Assembly (NCBI RefSeq): GCF_002160015.1
Contig: NZ_NFJT01000010.1
Coordinates: forward strand, 1 to 64,000
Length of the DNA: 64,000 nt
From: Anaerofilum sp. An201
Lineage (GTDB): Bacteria > Bacillota > Clostridia > Oscillospirales > Ruminococcaceae
Direction: 5' to 3'
The first letter of the stretch is position 1. The number at the start of each line of letters is the position of its first letter. This document shows positions 18,661 to 26,526 of the stretch, piece by piece. The position numbers were made by a program, and so were the translations under genes. The notes under the pieces were generated by a model. It did not search any database, was not told the origin of the DNA, and saw only the letters and a list, made by a program, of their open reading frames with translations.

Positions 18661-19734
18661 ATGAAGCGATTTCTTCCTATCTTCACAGCGGCTCTGTGCC
18701 TCCTGACAGGATGCATCGCCGCTCCCCCAGTTTCCTCCTCGTCTTCCACGCCTTCCCCCACGCCCACCCCCGCCCCGCAGAGCGAGGCGTCTGCGCCGAG
18801 TCAGGCATTTGACCTGCACGCCTACTATGAACTGCCCGACAGCGTAGTGATCCGCGACACTGTGGACGGACGCACCCAGCTGCCCTTCAACGGCTTTGCG
18901 ATGTATAATCTGAAAGAGCTGTTCGGCCGGCTGACGGACGGACAGTGGGAGGAGGCCGAAGCGCTGGTGTGCAGCACTCCGGGTGTATTCGACCAATTTG
19001 CCGGTGTGCAGATCAGCGATTTTGTCATCCGTGAGCTGGAAGTGCAGGACGAGAAGACGATGGTCTACTTTGATCTGACCGTTGAAGAAAGCGACAACCC
19101 GCTGTTTGCAGTGGGTACCACGCCCTGGGTGGCCAAGCTGACCTCCTTTGATCGGAACTGGGCAGAATACATTCTGCCGCAGGGCAGCAGCGTGTCCACC
19201 TGCTATTTTGCCTCGCTGCAGCCGGTGGAACAGTTCTGTTTCCGGCTGGCCAGCTATCTGCCCGATCTGCGCGGCACTGATTTTTCTGCCTGTTTTGACC
19301 GTTCCGATCCGTATGTCATGTACCAGGCGGTGGACGCCGCCTGTGTTATCCTGAACAGTGCAGGCCTGCCCGATGTGCCCGATACCCCCGAAACCAAAAG
19401 CCCCGCAGCGTTTTGTGACCGGATGGAAGCGGTATTCGGAGTGGATCTGCGGGATGTGGATCTGACCCAGTACAGCGGATATCAGGCATACGGGATGATG
19501 GTCCCCGTCGGTAAAGGAGGCCGCTGGGTGTATGCCGCCATCGCCGAATCGACCCGCGACGAAGCCCATAACCGCTTTACCGTGACGATGGACCTGTATG
19601 CGGACACAGTGTGCTGGGTGAAGGCCCAGACGCTGCGGTATACCGTTGGGGTGAACGAGGATGGCTCCTTCCGTCTGCTGGAGGTGGAGCAGCTGTACGA
19701 TTCCGGGCATCCGCTCGAAATGGGCAGCGTATGA
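18661..19734 (+). CDS. Lipoprotein of unknown function
   Basis: Exported protein of 357 residues that I do not recognise. The signal MKRFLPIFTAALCLLTGC is a lipoprotein signal (Cys18), followed by a Ser/Pro/Thr spacer and a mostly beta-like acidic domain. The start at 18661 has GAGAGGTGA before it and gives a clean signal peptide. The frame is open further upstream but without a signal. It is monocistronic, with a promoter 180 bases upstream and a terminator downstream. No catalytic motif is evident. Confidence 0.75.
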   Translation: MKRFLPIFTAALCLLTGCIAAPPVSSSSSTPSPTPTPAPQSEASAPSQAFDLHAYYELPDSVVIRDTVDGRTQLPFNGFAMYNLKELFGRLTDGQWEEAEALVCSTPGVFDQFAGVQISDFVIRELEVQDEKTMVYFDLTVEESDNPLFAVGTTPWVAKLTSFDRNWAEYILPQGSSVSTCYFASLQPVEQFCFRLASYLPDLRGTDFSACFDRSDPYVMYQAVDAACVILNSAGLPDVPDTPETKSPAAFCDRMEAVFGVDLRDVDLTQYSGYQAYGMMVPVGKGGRWVYAAIAESTRDEAHNRFTVTMDLYADTVCWVKAQTLRYTVGVNEDGSFRLLEVEQLYDSGHPLEMGSV

Positions 19735-19836
19735 TATGCGCTGCATCGTTCCAAACCGGCCGTCCAGCCTTTTTGGAAAAGGGTTGGCGGCCGCATGGAG
19801 TAAAAGGCAAAATCTCACACATCCTCCTGCAAACAA

Positions 19837-19880
19837 AACCGCACCGTGGAAACACAGCGTTCCCCGGTGCGGTTTTTTTG
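19837..19880. terminator. Bidirectional terminator
   Basis: AACCGCACCG (19837-19846) pairs with CGGTGCGGTT (19865-19874), followed by TTTTTTG on plus and by TTTTGTTTG on minus. It serves the lipoprotein and the convergent 63-residue ORF. Confidence 0.8.
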
Positions 19881-19916
19881 AAAAATCAGACCCGCGGCGG
19901 CGGCAAAACGTACACC

Positions 19917-20108
19917 TCAGCTGTTTTTTGCTTTGCGCGCCGGCCGGCAGCGCTGGGCCACATGTACCAGCACGCTGGCGGTGAGGATCAGTCCGGACAC
20001 ACCGTGGGTGATGCCCAGCCACATGCCCGGCATCCCTTTCAGCAGCATCCCACTGCCAAATACCACCACCAGCGACAGAAGCATCACCCAGTGCAACACT
20101 CTATTCAT
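19917..20108 (-). CDS. 63-residue two-helix membrane protein (DUF4405-like)
   Basis: Small inner-membrane protein with two predicted helices (about residues 5-24 and 33-54) and a basic C-terminus. Histidines at HGVSG and VHVAQ lie in or near the second helix. The pattern recalls half of a DUF4405/cytochrome b561-like bundle, which would make heme or quinone interaction possible; that is weak inference. The start at 20108 has GGAGG seven bases upstream. It is expressed alone from a consensus promoter buried in a long palindrome, so expression is probably tightly repressed. Confidence 0.7.
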   Translation of the reverse strand: MNRVLHWVMLLSLVVVFGSGMLLKGMPGMWLGITHGVSGLILTASVLVHVAQRCRPARKAKNS

Positions 20109-20136
20109 AACGACCTCCATTGGTTAGTTGCAGCGA

Positions 20137-20177
20137 ACTTACTTGGTTAGTATAAACTAACCAAGTAAGTTTGTCAA
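20137..20177 (-). promoter_or_regulatory. Consensus promoter inside a 34-base palindromic operator
   Basis: Minus-strand TTGACA (20172-20177), 17-base spacer, TATACT (20149-20154). Across the -10 and spacer, ACTTACTTGGTTAGT (20137-20151) is the perfect inverse of 20156-20170. A further half-site, TTGGTTAGT, lies at 20120-20128. This is typical of a TetR-family operator. No TetR gene is adjacent. Confidence 0.85.
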
Positions 20178-20337
20178 GTTTTTTCCATCACAGCTTGCGT
20201 TTTGGCGGTACGCCCTCCTGCAATCAAAACAGCACACAGCCCGCATACAAGGCCGCCTGCTGCCGCCCTTTTGCCGCCTTGCCACTTCAGGTTGCGCAAA
20301 CGCAAACCTGTGTTGGTAGGCATCAAGGCAGCGGGGG

Positions 20338-20346
20338 TGGTATAAT
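20338..20346 (+). promoter_or_regulatory. Extended -10 of the XRE gene
   Basis: TGG followed by TATAAT (20341-20346), with AAGGAGG and the ATG close behind. Confidence 0.6.
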
Positions 20347-20374
20347 AGAGAAAAAGGAAAAGGAGGCAAAGGCT

Positions 20375-20917
20375 ATGAGCTTTGCAGAAAACCTGAAACA
20401 AGCCCGCAAACAAAAAGGGCTGTCCCAGGAAAATCTGGCTGAACTGCTGGGCGTCAGCCGGCAGGCTGTTTCCAAATGGGAACAGGATGAGGGATACCCC
20501 GAGGTGGAAAAATTGCTGCTGCTAAGCCAAAAACTGGAGGTATCGCTGGACAGTCTGCTGGAGAGCGGTGCAGCCGCCCCTGTTTCCAGCAGCCCCGCCG
20601 TCAACAGCACCGGATGCATCCGCATCATCTCCCCGCACGAAAATGTGATCGTATCCTGTTACAAGGTGATTTCCAGCCAGCGGATGCGCGGCGGCAAAGA
20701 CTCGCCCCACTACGCGCTGTCGGGTGTCAGCCCGGAGCCCCACGCCTTATGGGGCCAGCCCACCACCTTTTTGGGCTGGTATGCCGAGGAGGAGGACTTG
20801 AAAAAAGAGATCCGACAGATCGAAAACGCCCTGGCTGCCCATCTTGCCTCCTATCAGCTGCAATACAGCGTGAAAACACAGGCCCACTGGCTAAGCCGAA
20901 AGATCGTGCGAGAATAA
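20375..20917 (+). CDS. XRE-family transcriptional regulator
   Basis: DNA-binding regulator of 180 residues. Residues 1-65 are a Cro/C1-type helix-turn-helix (ENLAELLGVSRQAVSKWEQ), the form common in Firmicutes. The C-terminal part is an unassigned domain (RIISPHENVIVSCYKV...) that could sense a ligand. AAGGAGG lies just before the ATG at 20375. Targets are unknown. It is divergent from the 63-residue membrane ORF, but the palindrome there looks TetR-like, so the two need not be linked. Confidence 0.88.
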   Translation: MSFAENLKQARKQKGLSQENLAELLGVSRQAVSKWEQDEGYPEVEKLLLLSQKLEVSLDSLLESGAAAPVSSSPAVNSTGCIRIISPHENVIVSCYKVISSQRMRGGKDSPHYALSGVSPEPHALWGQPTTFLGWYAEEEDLKKEIRQIENALAAHLASYQLQYSVKTQAHWLSRKIVRE

Positions 20918-20933
20918 CGGCACAACAGATAAT

Positions 20934-20967
20934 AAAAAACCAGCTGCCGACATACAGCTGGTTTTTT
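20934..20967 (+). terminator. XRE gene terminator
   Basis: AAAAAACCAGCTG pairs with CAGCTGGTTTTTT around CCGACATA. Confidence 0.85.
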
Positions 20968-21013
20968 GCTGGTTTTGCCGCGCCGCAGAGGCTTTCACGG
21001 CCATCATTTCAGA

Positions 21014-21050
21014 CAAAAAAGAAAAGCACCAGTTTTACAACTGGTGCTTT
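21014..21050 (-). terminator. tRNA-Ala terminator
   Basis: AGCACCAGTT (21025-21034) pairs with AACTGGTGCT (21039-21048). On minus it is followed by TTCTTTTTTG, just after the tRNA 3-prime end. Confidence 0.8.
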
Positions 21051-21052
21051 TT

Positions 21053-21128
<76 letters not shown>

Positions 21129-21170
21129 ACGGCTTGCCCCTCGGAGCTTCGTGCCCCTCAGTGCTTGTTT

Positions 21171-21199
21171 ATTATAGCATTCCGTTCTGCGTTTGTCAA
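21171..21199 (-). promoter_or_regulatory. tRNA-Ala promoter
   Basis: TTGACA (21194-21199), 17-base spacer, TATAAT (21171-21176) on minus, followed by AAACAAGCACT. The same 11 bases follow the -10 of the tRNA-Tyr promoter. Confidence 0.9.
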
Positions 21200-21245
21200 C
21201 ATCTTTTTTCAATTTTTTTGGTTTTCTTTTTTGGCCTGCAAACGC

Positions 21246-21279
21246 CGAAAAAGGCGGCAGCCAACGGCCGCCGCCTTTC
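21246..21279 (-). terminator. kdgK terminator
   Basis: AAAGGCGGCGGCC-GTT-GGCTGCCGCCTTTTT on minus, about 50 bases after the kdgK stop. Confidence 0.8.
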
Positions 21280-21325
21280 CCGGTTTGGAAGGTAAATCTA
21301 TCAATATGAGAGAATTTGCAGAAAC

Positions 21326-22351
21326 TCAGCGCTGCACACGACCGGAAGCGTTGCCGCCGGCCAGCTTCTCCACCTCGTCCACGGTGACGAAGTTGTAGTC
21401 GCCCTCGATGGAGTGCTTCAGAGCAGAAGCAGCCACCGCGAACTCCACAGCGTCCTGGGTGTTCTTGCCGCTCAGCAGGGCGTAGATCAGGCCGCCGCCG
21501 AAGCTGTCGCCGCCGCCCACACGGTCGATGATGTGCAGGTGGTACACCTTGGAGAAGCAGTACTCGTCGCCGGCCACATCGTACAGCATGGCGCTCCAGT
21601 CGTTGTCGAAGGCGGACTTGCTCTCACGCAGGGTGATGGCGACCTTCTCGAAGTGGAACTTGTCGGCCAGCTGCTTGGCCACGCTCTTGTAGCCCTCTTT
21701 GTTCAGCTCACCGGCGTAGATGTCGGTGTTCTCGGCCTCGATGCCGAACACGTCCTTGGCGTCCTCCTCGTTGGAGATGCAGACGTCCACATACTGGCAC
21801 AGCTCGGTCATGGCCTTGCGGGCCTCGTCGCGGGTCCACAGCTTGCCGCGGTAGTTCAGGTCGCAGCTGATCTTCACGCCGCGGGCCTTGGCAGCCTTAC
21901 AGGCCTCCACGCAGATCTCCACCACATTGGCGCCCAGCGCCGGGGTGATGCCGGTGAAGTGGAACCAGTCCACGCCCTCGAAGATGGCATCCCAGTCGAA
22001 ATCGGCGCAGGAAGCCTCGGCGATCGCGCTGTGCGCGCGGTCGTAGATGCAGACGCTGCCGCGCTGGGAAGCGCCCTTCTCCAGGAAGTAGATGCCCACA
22101 CGATCGCCGCCGCGGGTGATCTTGCTGGTGTCCACGCCGTACTTGCGCAGGCTGTTCACCGCCATCTGGCCGATGGCGTGCTTGGGCAGCTTGGTGACGA
22201 AGGCAACGTCGGCGCCGTAGTTGGCCAGGGAAACGGCCACGTTGGCCTCGCCGCCGCCGAAGGTGGCCTCGAAGGAATCGGCCTGCACAAAGCGCAGGTA
22301 GTCATACGGCTGCAGGCGCAGCATCAGTTCGCCAAAAGTAACAACTTTCAT
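21326..22351 (-). CDS. kdgK: 2-keto-3-deoxygluconate kinase (PfkB family)
   Basis: Phosphorylates KDG to KDPG with ATP in uronate breakdown. The 341-residue product has the PfkB N-terminal glycine pattern FGGGEANVAVSLA and the C-terminal anion-hole signature DRVGGGDSFGGGLIYAL with the catalytic Asp. AAAGGAG precedes the ATG. It lies 24 bases after the KDPG aldolase gene, which uses its product; the pair forms the lower arm of hexuronate or KDG catabolism. Upstream isomerase or dehydratase genes are not in the window. Confidence 0.9.
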   Translation of the reverse strand: MKVVTFGELMLRLQPYDYLRFVQADSFEATFGGGEANVAVSLANYGADVAFVTKLPKHAIGQMAVNSLRKYGVDTSKITRGGDRVGIYFLEKGASQRGSVCIYDRAHSAIAEASCADFDWDAIFEGVDWFHFTGITPALGANVVEICVEACKAAKARGVKISCDLNYRGKLWTRDEARKAMTELCQYVDVCISNEEDAKDVFGIEAENTDIYAGELNKEGYKSVAKQLADKFHFEKVAITLRESKSAFDNDWSAMLYDVAGDEYCFSKVYHLHIIDRVGGGDSFGGGLIYALLSGKNTQDAVEFAVAASALKHSIEGDYNFVTVDEVEKLAGGNASGRVQR

Positions 22352-22375
22352 CGTGTTTTCTCCTTTTCCTGTTCT

Positions 22376-23338
22376 TTATTTCTGCACCAGATGTACCGCG
22401 AAGCCGGCAAATTCCTGCTTCAGGTAGATGGCGATGGTCTTGCCGTTCTTCACCACGCGGCTGTCCTCGTCGAACTCCCAGCCCTGCATCTTCAGGTGGG
22501 CGATGGCGCGGTCGATGGTGTTGGTGCCAATGGCGATATGGCCGTGGGTGCCGCGGCCCGGCTTCTTCATGATCTCCATCGCCTTGCTGCCGGCGAAGAT
22601 GGAGGAGTTGCCCACCGCGTAGTCGAAGCCGAAGGCCAGCTGGAACAGCTGGGCGGCCTTCAGGGCCTCTTCCTCGTTCTCGGTGTTGATGCCGATGTGC
22701 TTCACCTCGAAGCCCAGCATGGTGCGCACGGCCTCTTTGGTCAGGCGGGTGATCTCCTCGAAGTTGCCCTCGTCGATCAGGTCTTTCTTCACCATCCAGG
22801 TGCCGCCGCAGGCGATGATCTTGTCGAAGCTGAGGTAGTCCATCAGGTTCTTGGCGTTCACGCCGCCGGTGGGCATCCAGCGCAGGTTCTGGTAGGGGCC
22901 GGCCACCGCTTTCAGCTTGGCCACGCCGCCGTTCTGCTCGGCCGGGAAGAACTTCACGATGTCCAGACCCATGCTCATGGCCTGCTCCATCTCGCCGGGA
23001 GTGGCGGTGCCGGGCATCATCAGGGCGCCCTTCTCCAGCGCATAGCGGGTGATCTCGGGGTTGAAGCCGGGGCTCACGATAAACTGGCTGCCGGCGGCCA
23101 GCGCACGGTCCACCTGGTCTTTGGTGAGCACGGTGCCGGCGCCCACGATCATCTCGGGCACTTCGGCCACGATGCGGCGGATGGCCTCCTCGGCGCAGGC
23201 AGTGCGGAAGGTCACCTCGGCGGCGGGCAGGCCGCCTGCCACCAGAGCTTTGGCCAGAGGCACAGCCTTTTCCACATCATTGATGGCGATTACAGGCACA
23301 ATGCCGATCTCGTAGATCTTTTGAACAACGGGGTTCAT
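22376..23338 (-). CDS. eda: KDPG/KHG aldolase with C-terminal VOC-like domain
   Basis: Splits KDPG into pyruvate and glyceraldehyde 3-phosphate. Residues 1-205 match class I KDPG aldolase: Glu in AEVTFRT, Schiff-base Lys in DIVKFFPAE and the phosphate-binding GGVNAKN. Residues from about 212 (FEVKHIGINTENEEEAL) to 320 resemble a vicinal-oxygen-chelate/glyoxalase-like fold, unusual because ordinary Eda proteins end near 210 residues. The ATG at 23338 has AAGGAG nine bases upstream; the longer frame lacks one. It is first of the eda-kdgK operon, opposite an IclR regulator whose probable operators lie in the leader. The role of the extra domain is unknown. Confidence 0.88.
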   Translation of the reverse strand: MNPVVQKIYEIGIVPVIAINDVEKAVPLAKALVAGGLPAAEVTFRTACAEEAIRRIVAEVPEMIVGAGTVLTKDQVDRALAAGSQFIVSPGFNPEITRYALEKGALMMPGTATPGEMEQAMSMGLDIVKFFPAEQNGGVAKLKAVAGPYQNLRWMPTGGVNAKNLMDYLSFDKIIACGGTWMVKKDLIDEGNFEEITRLTKEAVRTMLGFEVKHIGINTENEEEALKAAQLFQLAFGFDYAVGNSSIFAGSKAMEIMKKPGRGTHGHIAIGTNTIDRAIAHLKMQGWEFDEDSRVVKNGKTIAIYLKQEFAGFAVHLVQK

Positions 23339-23380
23339 ACGCGACATCTCCTTCTGCTTTTCCAGTTGCGGATTCCGTAA

Positions 23381-23405
23381 TTCCACATTGTGGAACTACG
23401 TTCCA
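23381..23405. promoter_or_regulatory. Overlapping IclR/KdgR-type operators
   Basis: TTCCACATTGTGGAA (23381-23395) and TGGAACTACGTTCCA (23391-23405) are two palindromes sharing a half-site. They lie 18-42 bases downstream of the eda -10. IclR-family sites of this TGGAAC-N3-GTTCCA form are established. Confidence 0.75.
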
Positions 23406-23422
23406 TTTTTGGTTCTGTATTC

Positions 23423-23450
23423 ATTATACCAAGCCAGACCGGATTGTCAA
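23423..23450 (-). promoter_or_regulatory. eda-kdgK promoter
   Basis: TTGACA (23445-23450), 16-base spacer, TATAAT (23423-23428) on minus. Confidence 0.85.
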
Positions 23451-23537
23451 TTGCTTTACAGACGAATTTTTTTGAGAATATTTTTGTTGTATTTTGTAGA
23501 AAATGCACACGGCATTTGCAAAATCGTACACAGGCAC

Positions 23538-23573
23538 TTGCATTTTTTGAAACGGCGTTTTACAATGTGGAAT
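23538..23573 (+). promoter_or_regulatory. iclR promoter with operator half-site
   Basis: TTGCAT (23538-23543), 17-base spacer, TACAAT (23561-23566). TGTGGAA overlaps the -10 end, matching half of the operator at 23381 and suggesting autoregulation. Confidence 0.7.
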
Positions 23574-23606
23574 ATCAGAGCAACACAGCGAAGCGAGGTA
23601 CCTTGT

Positions 23607-24380
23607 ATGCAGACAACTCCCGCCCCCAAAAACGGCACCCAAAGCATCCAGCGGATCTTTGGGGTGATCGAAGCGCTGGCCGCCCGGCCCGGCGGCACGT
23701 CGCTGCAGCAGCTGTGCGCCGCCACGGGGCTGGCCAAAAGCACCGCGCACCGGATGCTGGCCAGCCTTGTGGAGATGGGGTATGTGGTGCAGGACAGCTT
23801 CACCACCCGCTATCGCCTCACCCTCAAGCTGTTCGAACTGGGCAGCGCGGTGGTGAACGACATGGACATCCTGGCGGTGGCGCGCCCGCATCTGGACCGG
23901 CTCAGCCGCCAGACCGGCGAGGCGGTGCACCTGGTGCTGCGGGACGGCGCCGACATCGTATATCTCTACAAGGCCGAGGCGCTGGGCGTGCGGCGGATGA
24001 GCAGCCAGGTGGGCCTGCGCGCGCCGATGTACTGCACCGGCGTGGGCAAGGCGATCCTGGCCACGCTGCCGCCGGCCGAGGTGCAGAGCGTGTGGGATTC
24101 CAGCGCCATCCACCGCATCACCGAGCACACGATCGTGGATTTCTCCCAGCTGTGCGAACAGCTGCGCGCGGTGCGCCAGAAGGGGTTTGCCATCGACGAC
24201 GAGGAGAACGAGCTGGGCATCCGCTGTGTGGCGGTGGCGCTGCCGGGGCCCGGCGGCAAGGCGGAAGCGGCCTTTTCGCTGTCCAGCCTGGTGCCGCACA
24301 TGAGCGAGGAGCGCATCGCTCAGCTGGCCCAGATGAGCCTGTCCACCCGCGACGCCATTTTGCGGGATCTGGGACTGTGA
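23607..24380 (+). CDS. IclR-family regulator, KdgR-like
   Basis: Transcription factor of 257 residues. The N-terminal winged helix (about residues 8-65, with TSLQQLCAATGLAKSTAHRMLASL) is followed by an IclR effector domain ending LSTRDAILRDLGL. The start at 23607 has AGGT only, a weak site, but gives the normal family length. Its position opposite eda-kdgK and the shared half-sites argue that it represses that operon in response to a KDG-like inducer. The inducer is inferred. Confidence 0.88.
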   Translation: MQTTPAPKNGTQSIQRIFGVIEALAARPGGTSLQQLCAATGLAKSTAHRMLASLVEMGYVVQDSFTTRYRLTLKLFELGSAVVNDMDILAVARPHLDRLSRQTGEAVHLVLRDGADIVYLYKAEALGVRRMSSQVGLRAPMYCTGVGKAILATLPPAEVQSVWDSSAIHRITEHTIVDFSQLCEQLRAVRQKGFAIDDEENELGIRCVAVALPGPGGKAEAAFSLSSLVPHMSEERIAQLAQMSLSTRDAILRDLGL

Positions 24381-24400
24381 AAAATCAACACAGCGAGAAA

Positions 24401-24428
24401 AAGCCCCCTGCTCGGCAGGGGGCTTTGT
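24401..24428 (+). terminator. iclR terminator (first of two identical copies)
   Basis: AGCCCCCTGC-TCG-GCAGGGGGCT then TTGTT. The same 24-base hairpin recurs at 24659-24682 on the far side of repeat copy C. Confidence 0.75.
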
Positions 24429-24458
24429 TCGTTGAAACGGGATTTTGCGTTTTTATAA

Positions 24459-24645
24459 AGGTTTGTGCCGGCAGGCAGCTTTCCCCTCATCAGTCCCCCT
24501 GCGGGGGACAGCTTCCCCCCAGGGGGAAGCCTTTGGAGGAATCCGCCGGTGCTATCCCCCGATGGAAAGCCTTCCCCTGGCAGGGGAAGGTGCCCCCGTC
24601 AGGGGGCGGATGAGGTTGAGTCCCTCCCCCTGCGCAAAGTCTGCC
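24459..24645 (+). repeat. Interspersed element, copy C (full length)
   Basis: AGGTTTGTGC, CTTTCCCCTCATCAGTC, hairpin GTCCCCCTGCGGGGGAC, hairpin CTTCCCCCC/AGGGGGAAG, hairpin CCTTCCCCTGGCAGGGGAAGG, hairpin CCCCC-GTCA-GGGGG, CGGATGAGG, GCGCAAAGTC. It lies between convergent 3-prime ends and is flanked by two copies of a 24-base hairpin. Confidence 0.88.
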
Positions 24646-24654
24646 CTATCGAAA

Positions 24655-24684
24655 ATTTAAGCCCCCTGCTCGGCAGGGGGCTCT
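24655..24684 (-). terminator. LCP gene terminator (second identical copy)
   Basis: AGCCCCCTGC/GCAGGGGGCT stem (24660-24669 with 24673-24682). On minus it is followed by TAAATTTTCG. Confidence 0.65.
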
Positions 24685-24700
24685 TGATTTGTGCGGGATC

Positions 24701-25807
24701 TCAGGCAGCGCTGTTGTAGGACGAGCTGGTGGAATCGGAAGAGCTGTCCTCCTCGTCCGGCTGCACGGTGGGCATGGGCAGGTCGTACAAAAACGCTTTC
24801 AGGATCTCGGCGTTCTGCGCAAAATCCACGCTCACGATCACACGGCCGTTGTCCAGTGTATCGCTGCCGTAGGTGTCTTCGGCCGGAATGGTCATCTGAT
24901 CAATCTCGGTGCCGGCCAGGGTGGGCACCTTCAGGATCAGCGAAGCCAGCTCGGTGTTGGTGAGGTTGGTGTCCACCATCGGCAGCAGCTTGTCGGCCAG
25001 CAGGTCGATCTTGTCCAGGCTCAGGGTGGTGGCCTGGTCCACCGCCGCCTGGATCACCTTGCGCTGGCGCTCGATGCGGTGCCAGTCGCTGTCCAGCTGG
25101 CGGATACGGGCATACTGCAGCGCGGTGGGACCGTCGAAACGGTTGATGCCCTCCTCGAACTTGTCCTCCCGCGCGATGTTGTTCATCCACTCGGCCTCGG
25201 CCTCGGTGAGGTCGATGTCCACACCGCCGATGTCGGTGATGGCGGTCTCAAACACATAGAAGTTCACGCGGACATACCGGCTCACATCCACCTTGAAATA
25301 GCTGCGGATGGTCTGCAAAAGCAGCTCCGGGCCGCCGTAGGCGAACACATGGGTCAGCCAGTCGTCGCCCACGTCGGGGATCGACACGCCGATGGCGCGC
25401 TCGAACGACACCAGCTTCATCTCGTTGGTGCGGTTGTTGATGGACAGCAGCATCATGCTGTCGGCGCGGGAACGCTCGAATTCCTCGTCGCGCTCGTCGG
25501 TGCCGATGAGCAGGATGTTGTCCACGTCCTTTTCGGAATAGATCTCCCCGTCGGGCGGCTCGATCTCGCCGCCGTTGCGGGTGACGTCCAGGTATTTGGG
25601 GTCGATCTCCAGGTCCTTGCCCAGAATGCTGGTGTCCTCGATCGGCTGGGTATAGTCGATGCCGTCGCCGCGGCTGACCTTGTCCAGCTTGCTGTTGATA
25701 TACAGCCAGCCGGCGCCGGCCAGAATGCCCAACAGCAGCACCAGCACCAGCAGACAGATCAGTGTGACCTTCAGGGCCTTGCGCACTTTGGGTCGATTTT
25801 CAAACAT
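24701..25807 (-). CDS. LytR-CpsA-Psr (LCP) family transferase
   Basis: Membrane-anchored phosphotransferase of 368 residues. LCP enzymes move wall polymers from lipid carriers to peptidoglycan. One N-terminal helix (about residues 14-36) is followed by an extracellular domain with LCP motifs: DNILLIGTDERDE, SRADSMMLLSINNRT, and the late arginine region LQYARIRQLDSDWHRIERQRKV. The tail is Ser-rich. ATG 25807 is eight bases from AAAGGA, while the ATG three codons earlier abuts it. It may attach the rhamnose polymer encoded at 44-56 kb, which is inference. Confidence 0.88.
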   Translation of the reverse strand: MFENRPKVRKALKVTLICLLVLVLLLGILAGAGWLYINSKLDKVSRGDGIDYTQPIEDTSILGKDLEIDPKYLDVTRNGGEIEPPDGEIYSEKDVDNILLIGTDERDEEFERSRADSMMLLSINNRTNEMKLVSFERAIGVSIPDVGDDWLTHVFAYGGPELLLQTIRSYFKVDVSRYVRVNFYVFETAITDIGGVDIDLTEAEAEWMNNIAREDKFEEGINRFDGPTALQYARIRQLDSDWHRIERQRKVIQAAVDQATTLSLDKIDLLADKLLPMVDTNLTNTELASLILKVPTLAGTEIDQMTIPAEDTYGSDTLDNGRVIVSVDFAQNAEILKAFLYDLPMPTVQPDEEDSSSDSTSSSYNSAA

Positions 25808-25860
25808 ACGTTTCATCCTTTCGCAGGCAGAAAAACAAATTGTTGAATCATCAAGTGTCC

Positions 25861-25889
25861 ATTTTATCGCAAAAATCGACCGGAATCAA
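25861..25889 (-). promoter_or_regulatory. LCP gene promoter
   Basis: TTGATT (25884-25889), 17-base spacer, TAAAAT (25861-25866) on minus. Confidence 0.75.
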
Positions 25890-25947
25890 TCAATAACTTG
25901 TGAAACCTTTATTTTTCCCGCCCGGTTTGGAGAAATGCTCCAGTTTT

Positions 25948-26526
25948 TTATCGTCTTGTGGAATTTTTTCGGCGCCGCACGGTATACCCGAAGGTGCCCA
26001 GGCGGCGTCCCAGCGAATAGTACTCCCCGTGCGCATAGGCCAGCAGCCCAGCTTTTTCCAGGCACAGCCTGCCCGACCCATCCAGCAGCGCCTCGTCCAC
26101 GTCGATGGCCACGATGTCCGCCAGGAACAGATCGTGGCTGCCCAGCGGGATGCGCTGGAACACCCGGCACTCCAGATTCACCGGGCTTTCGCCCAAAATC
26201 GGGCAGCCCACCGCCGAGGCCTCCAGTTTGGTCAGATGCATGACGGCGAACTTGTCCACATCGCGGCCGCTCTTGACGCCGCACCAGTCCACCGCGCGCA
26301 CCAGCTTTTCGGTGGGCAGGTTCACCACAAACTCGCCGCTCTCGCAGATCAGCGGATGGGAGTGGCGCTCCGGCCGCACCGAGATGGACAGGCGCGGCGG
26401 GCGCGTGTTCACCAGCCCCGCCCATGCCACCGTGAGGACGTTTGCCGCTTCCCCGCTGCCGCAGGTGACCAGCGCGGGCGGCACCGGGGCCAGCAGCGCG
26501 CTGCCCTTCCATACCTGTTTACTCAT
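25948..26526 (-). CDS. Flavin reductase-like FMN-binding protein
   Basis: Cytoplasmic protein of 192 residues of the flavin reductase/split-barrel family, expected to bind FMN and use NAD(P)H. LLAPVPPALVTCGSG and ANVLTVAWAGLVNTRPPRLSISVRPERHS match the flavin-binding first half of the family. ATG 26526 overlaps the end of the upstream glycosyltransferase by eight bases; longer readings run into that gene. It is the last gene of a crp-GT2-flavin reductase transcript. Its electron acceptor cannot be told from sequence. Confidence 0.85.
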   Translation of the reverse strand: MSKQVWKGSALLAPVPPALVTCGSGEAANVLTVAWAGLVNTRPPRLSISVRPERHSHPLICESGEFVVNLPTEKLVRAVDWCGVKSGRDVDKFAVMHLTKLEASAVGCPILGESPVNLECRVFQRIPLGSHDLFLADIVAIDVDEALLDGSGRLCLEKAGLLAYAHGEYYSLGRRLGTFGYTVRRRKNSTRR

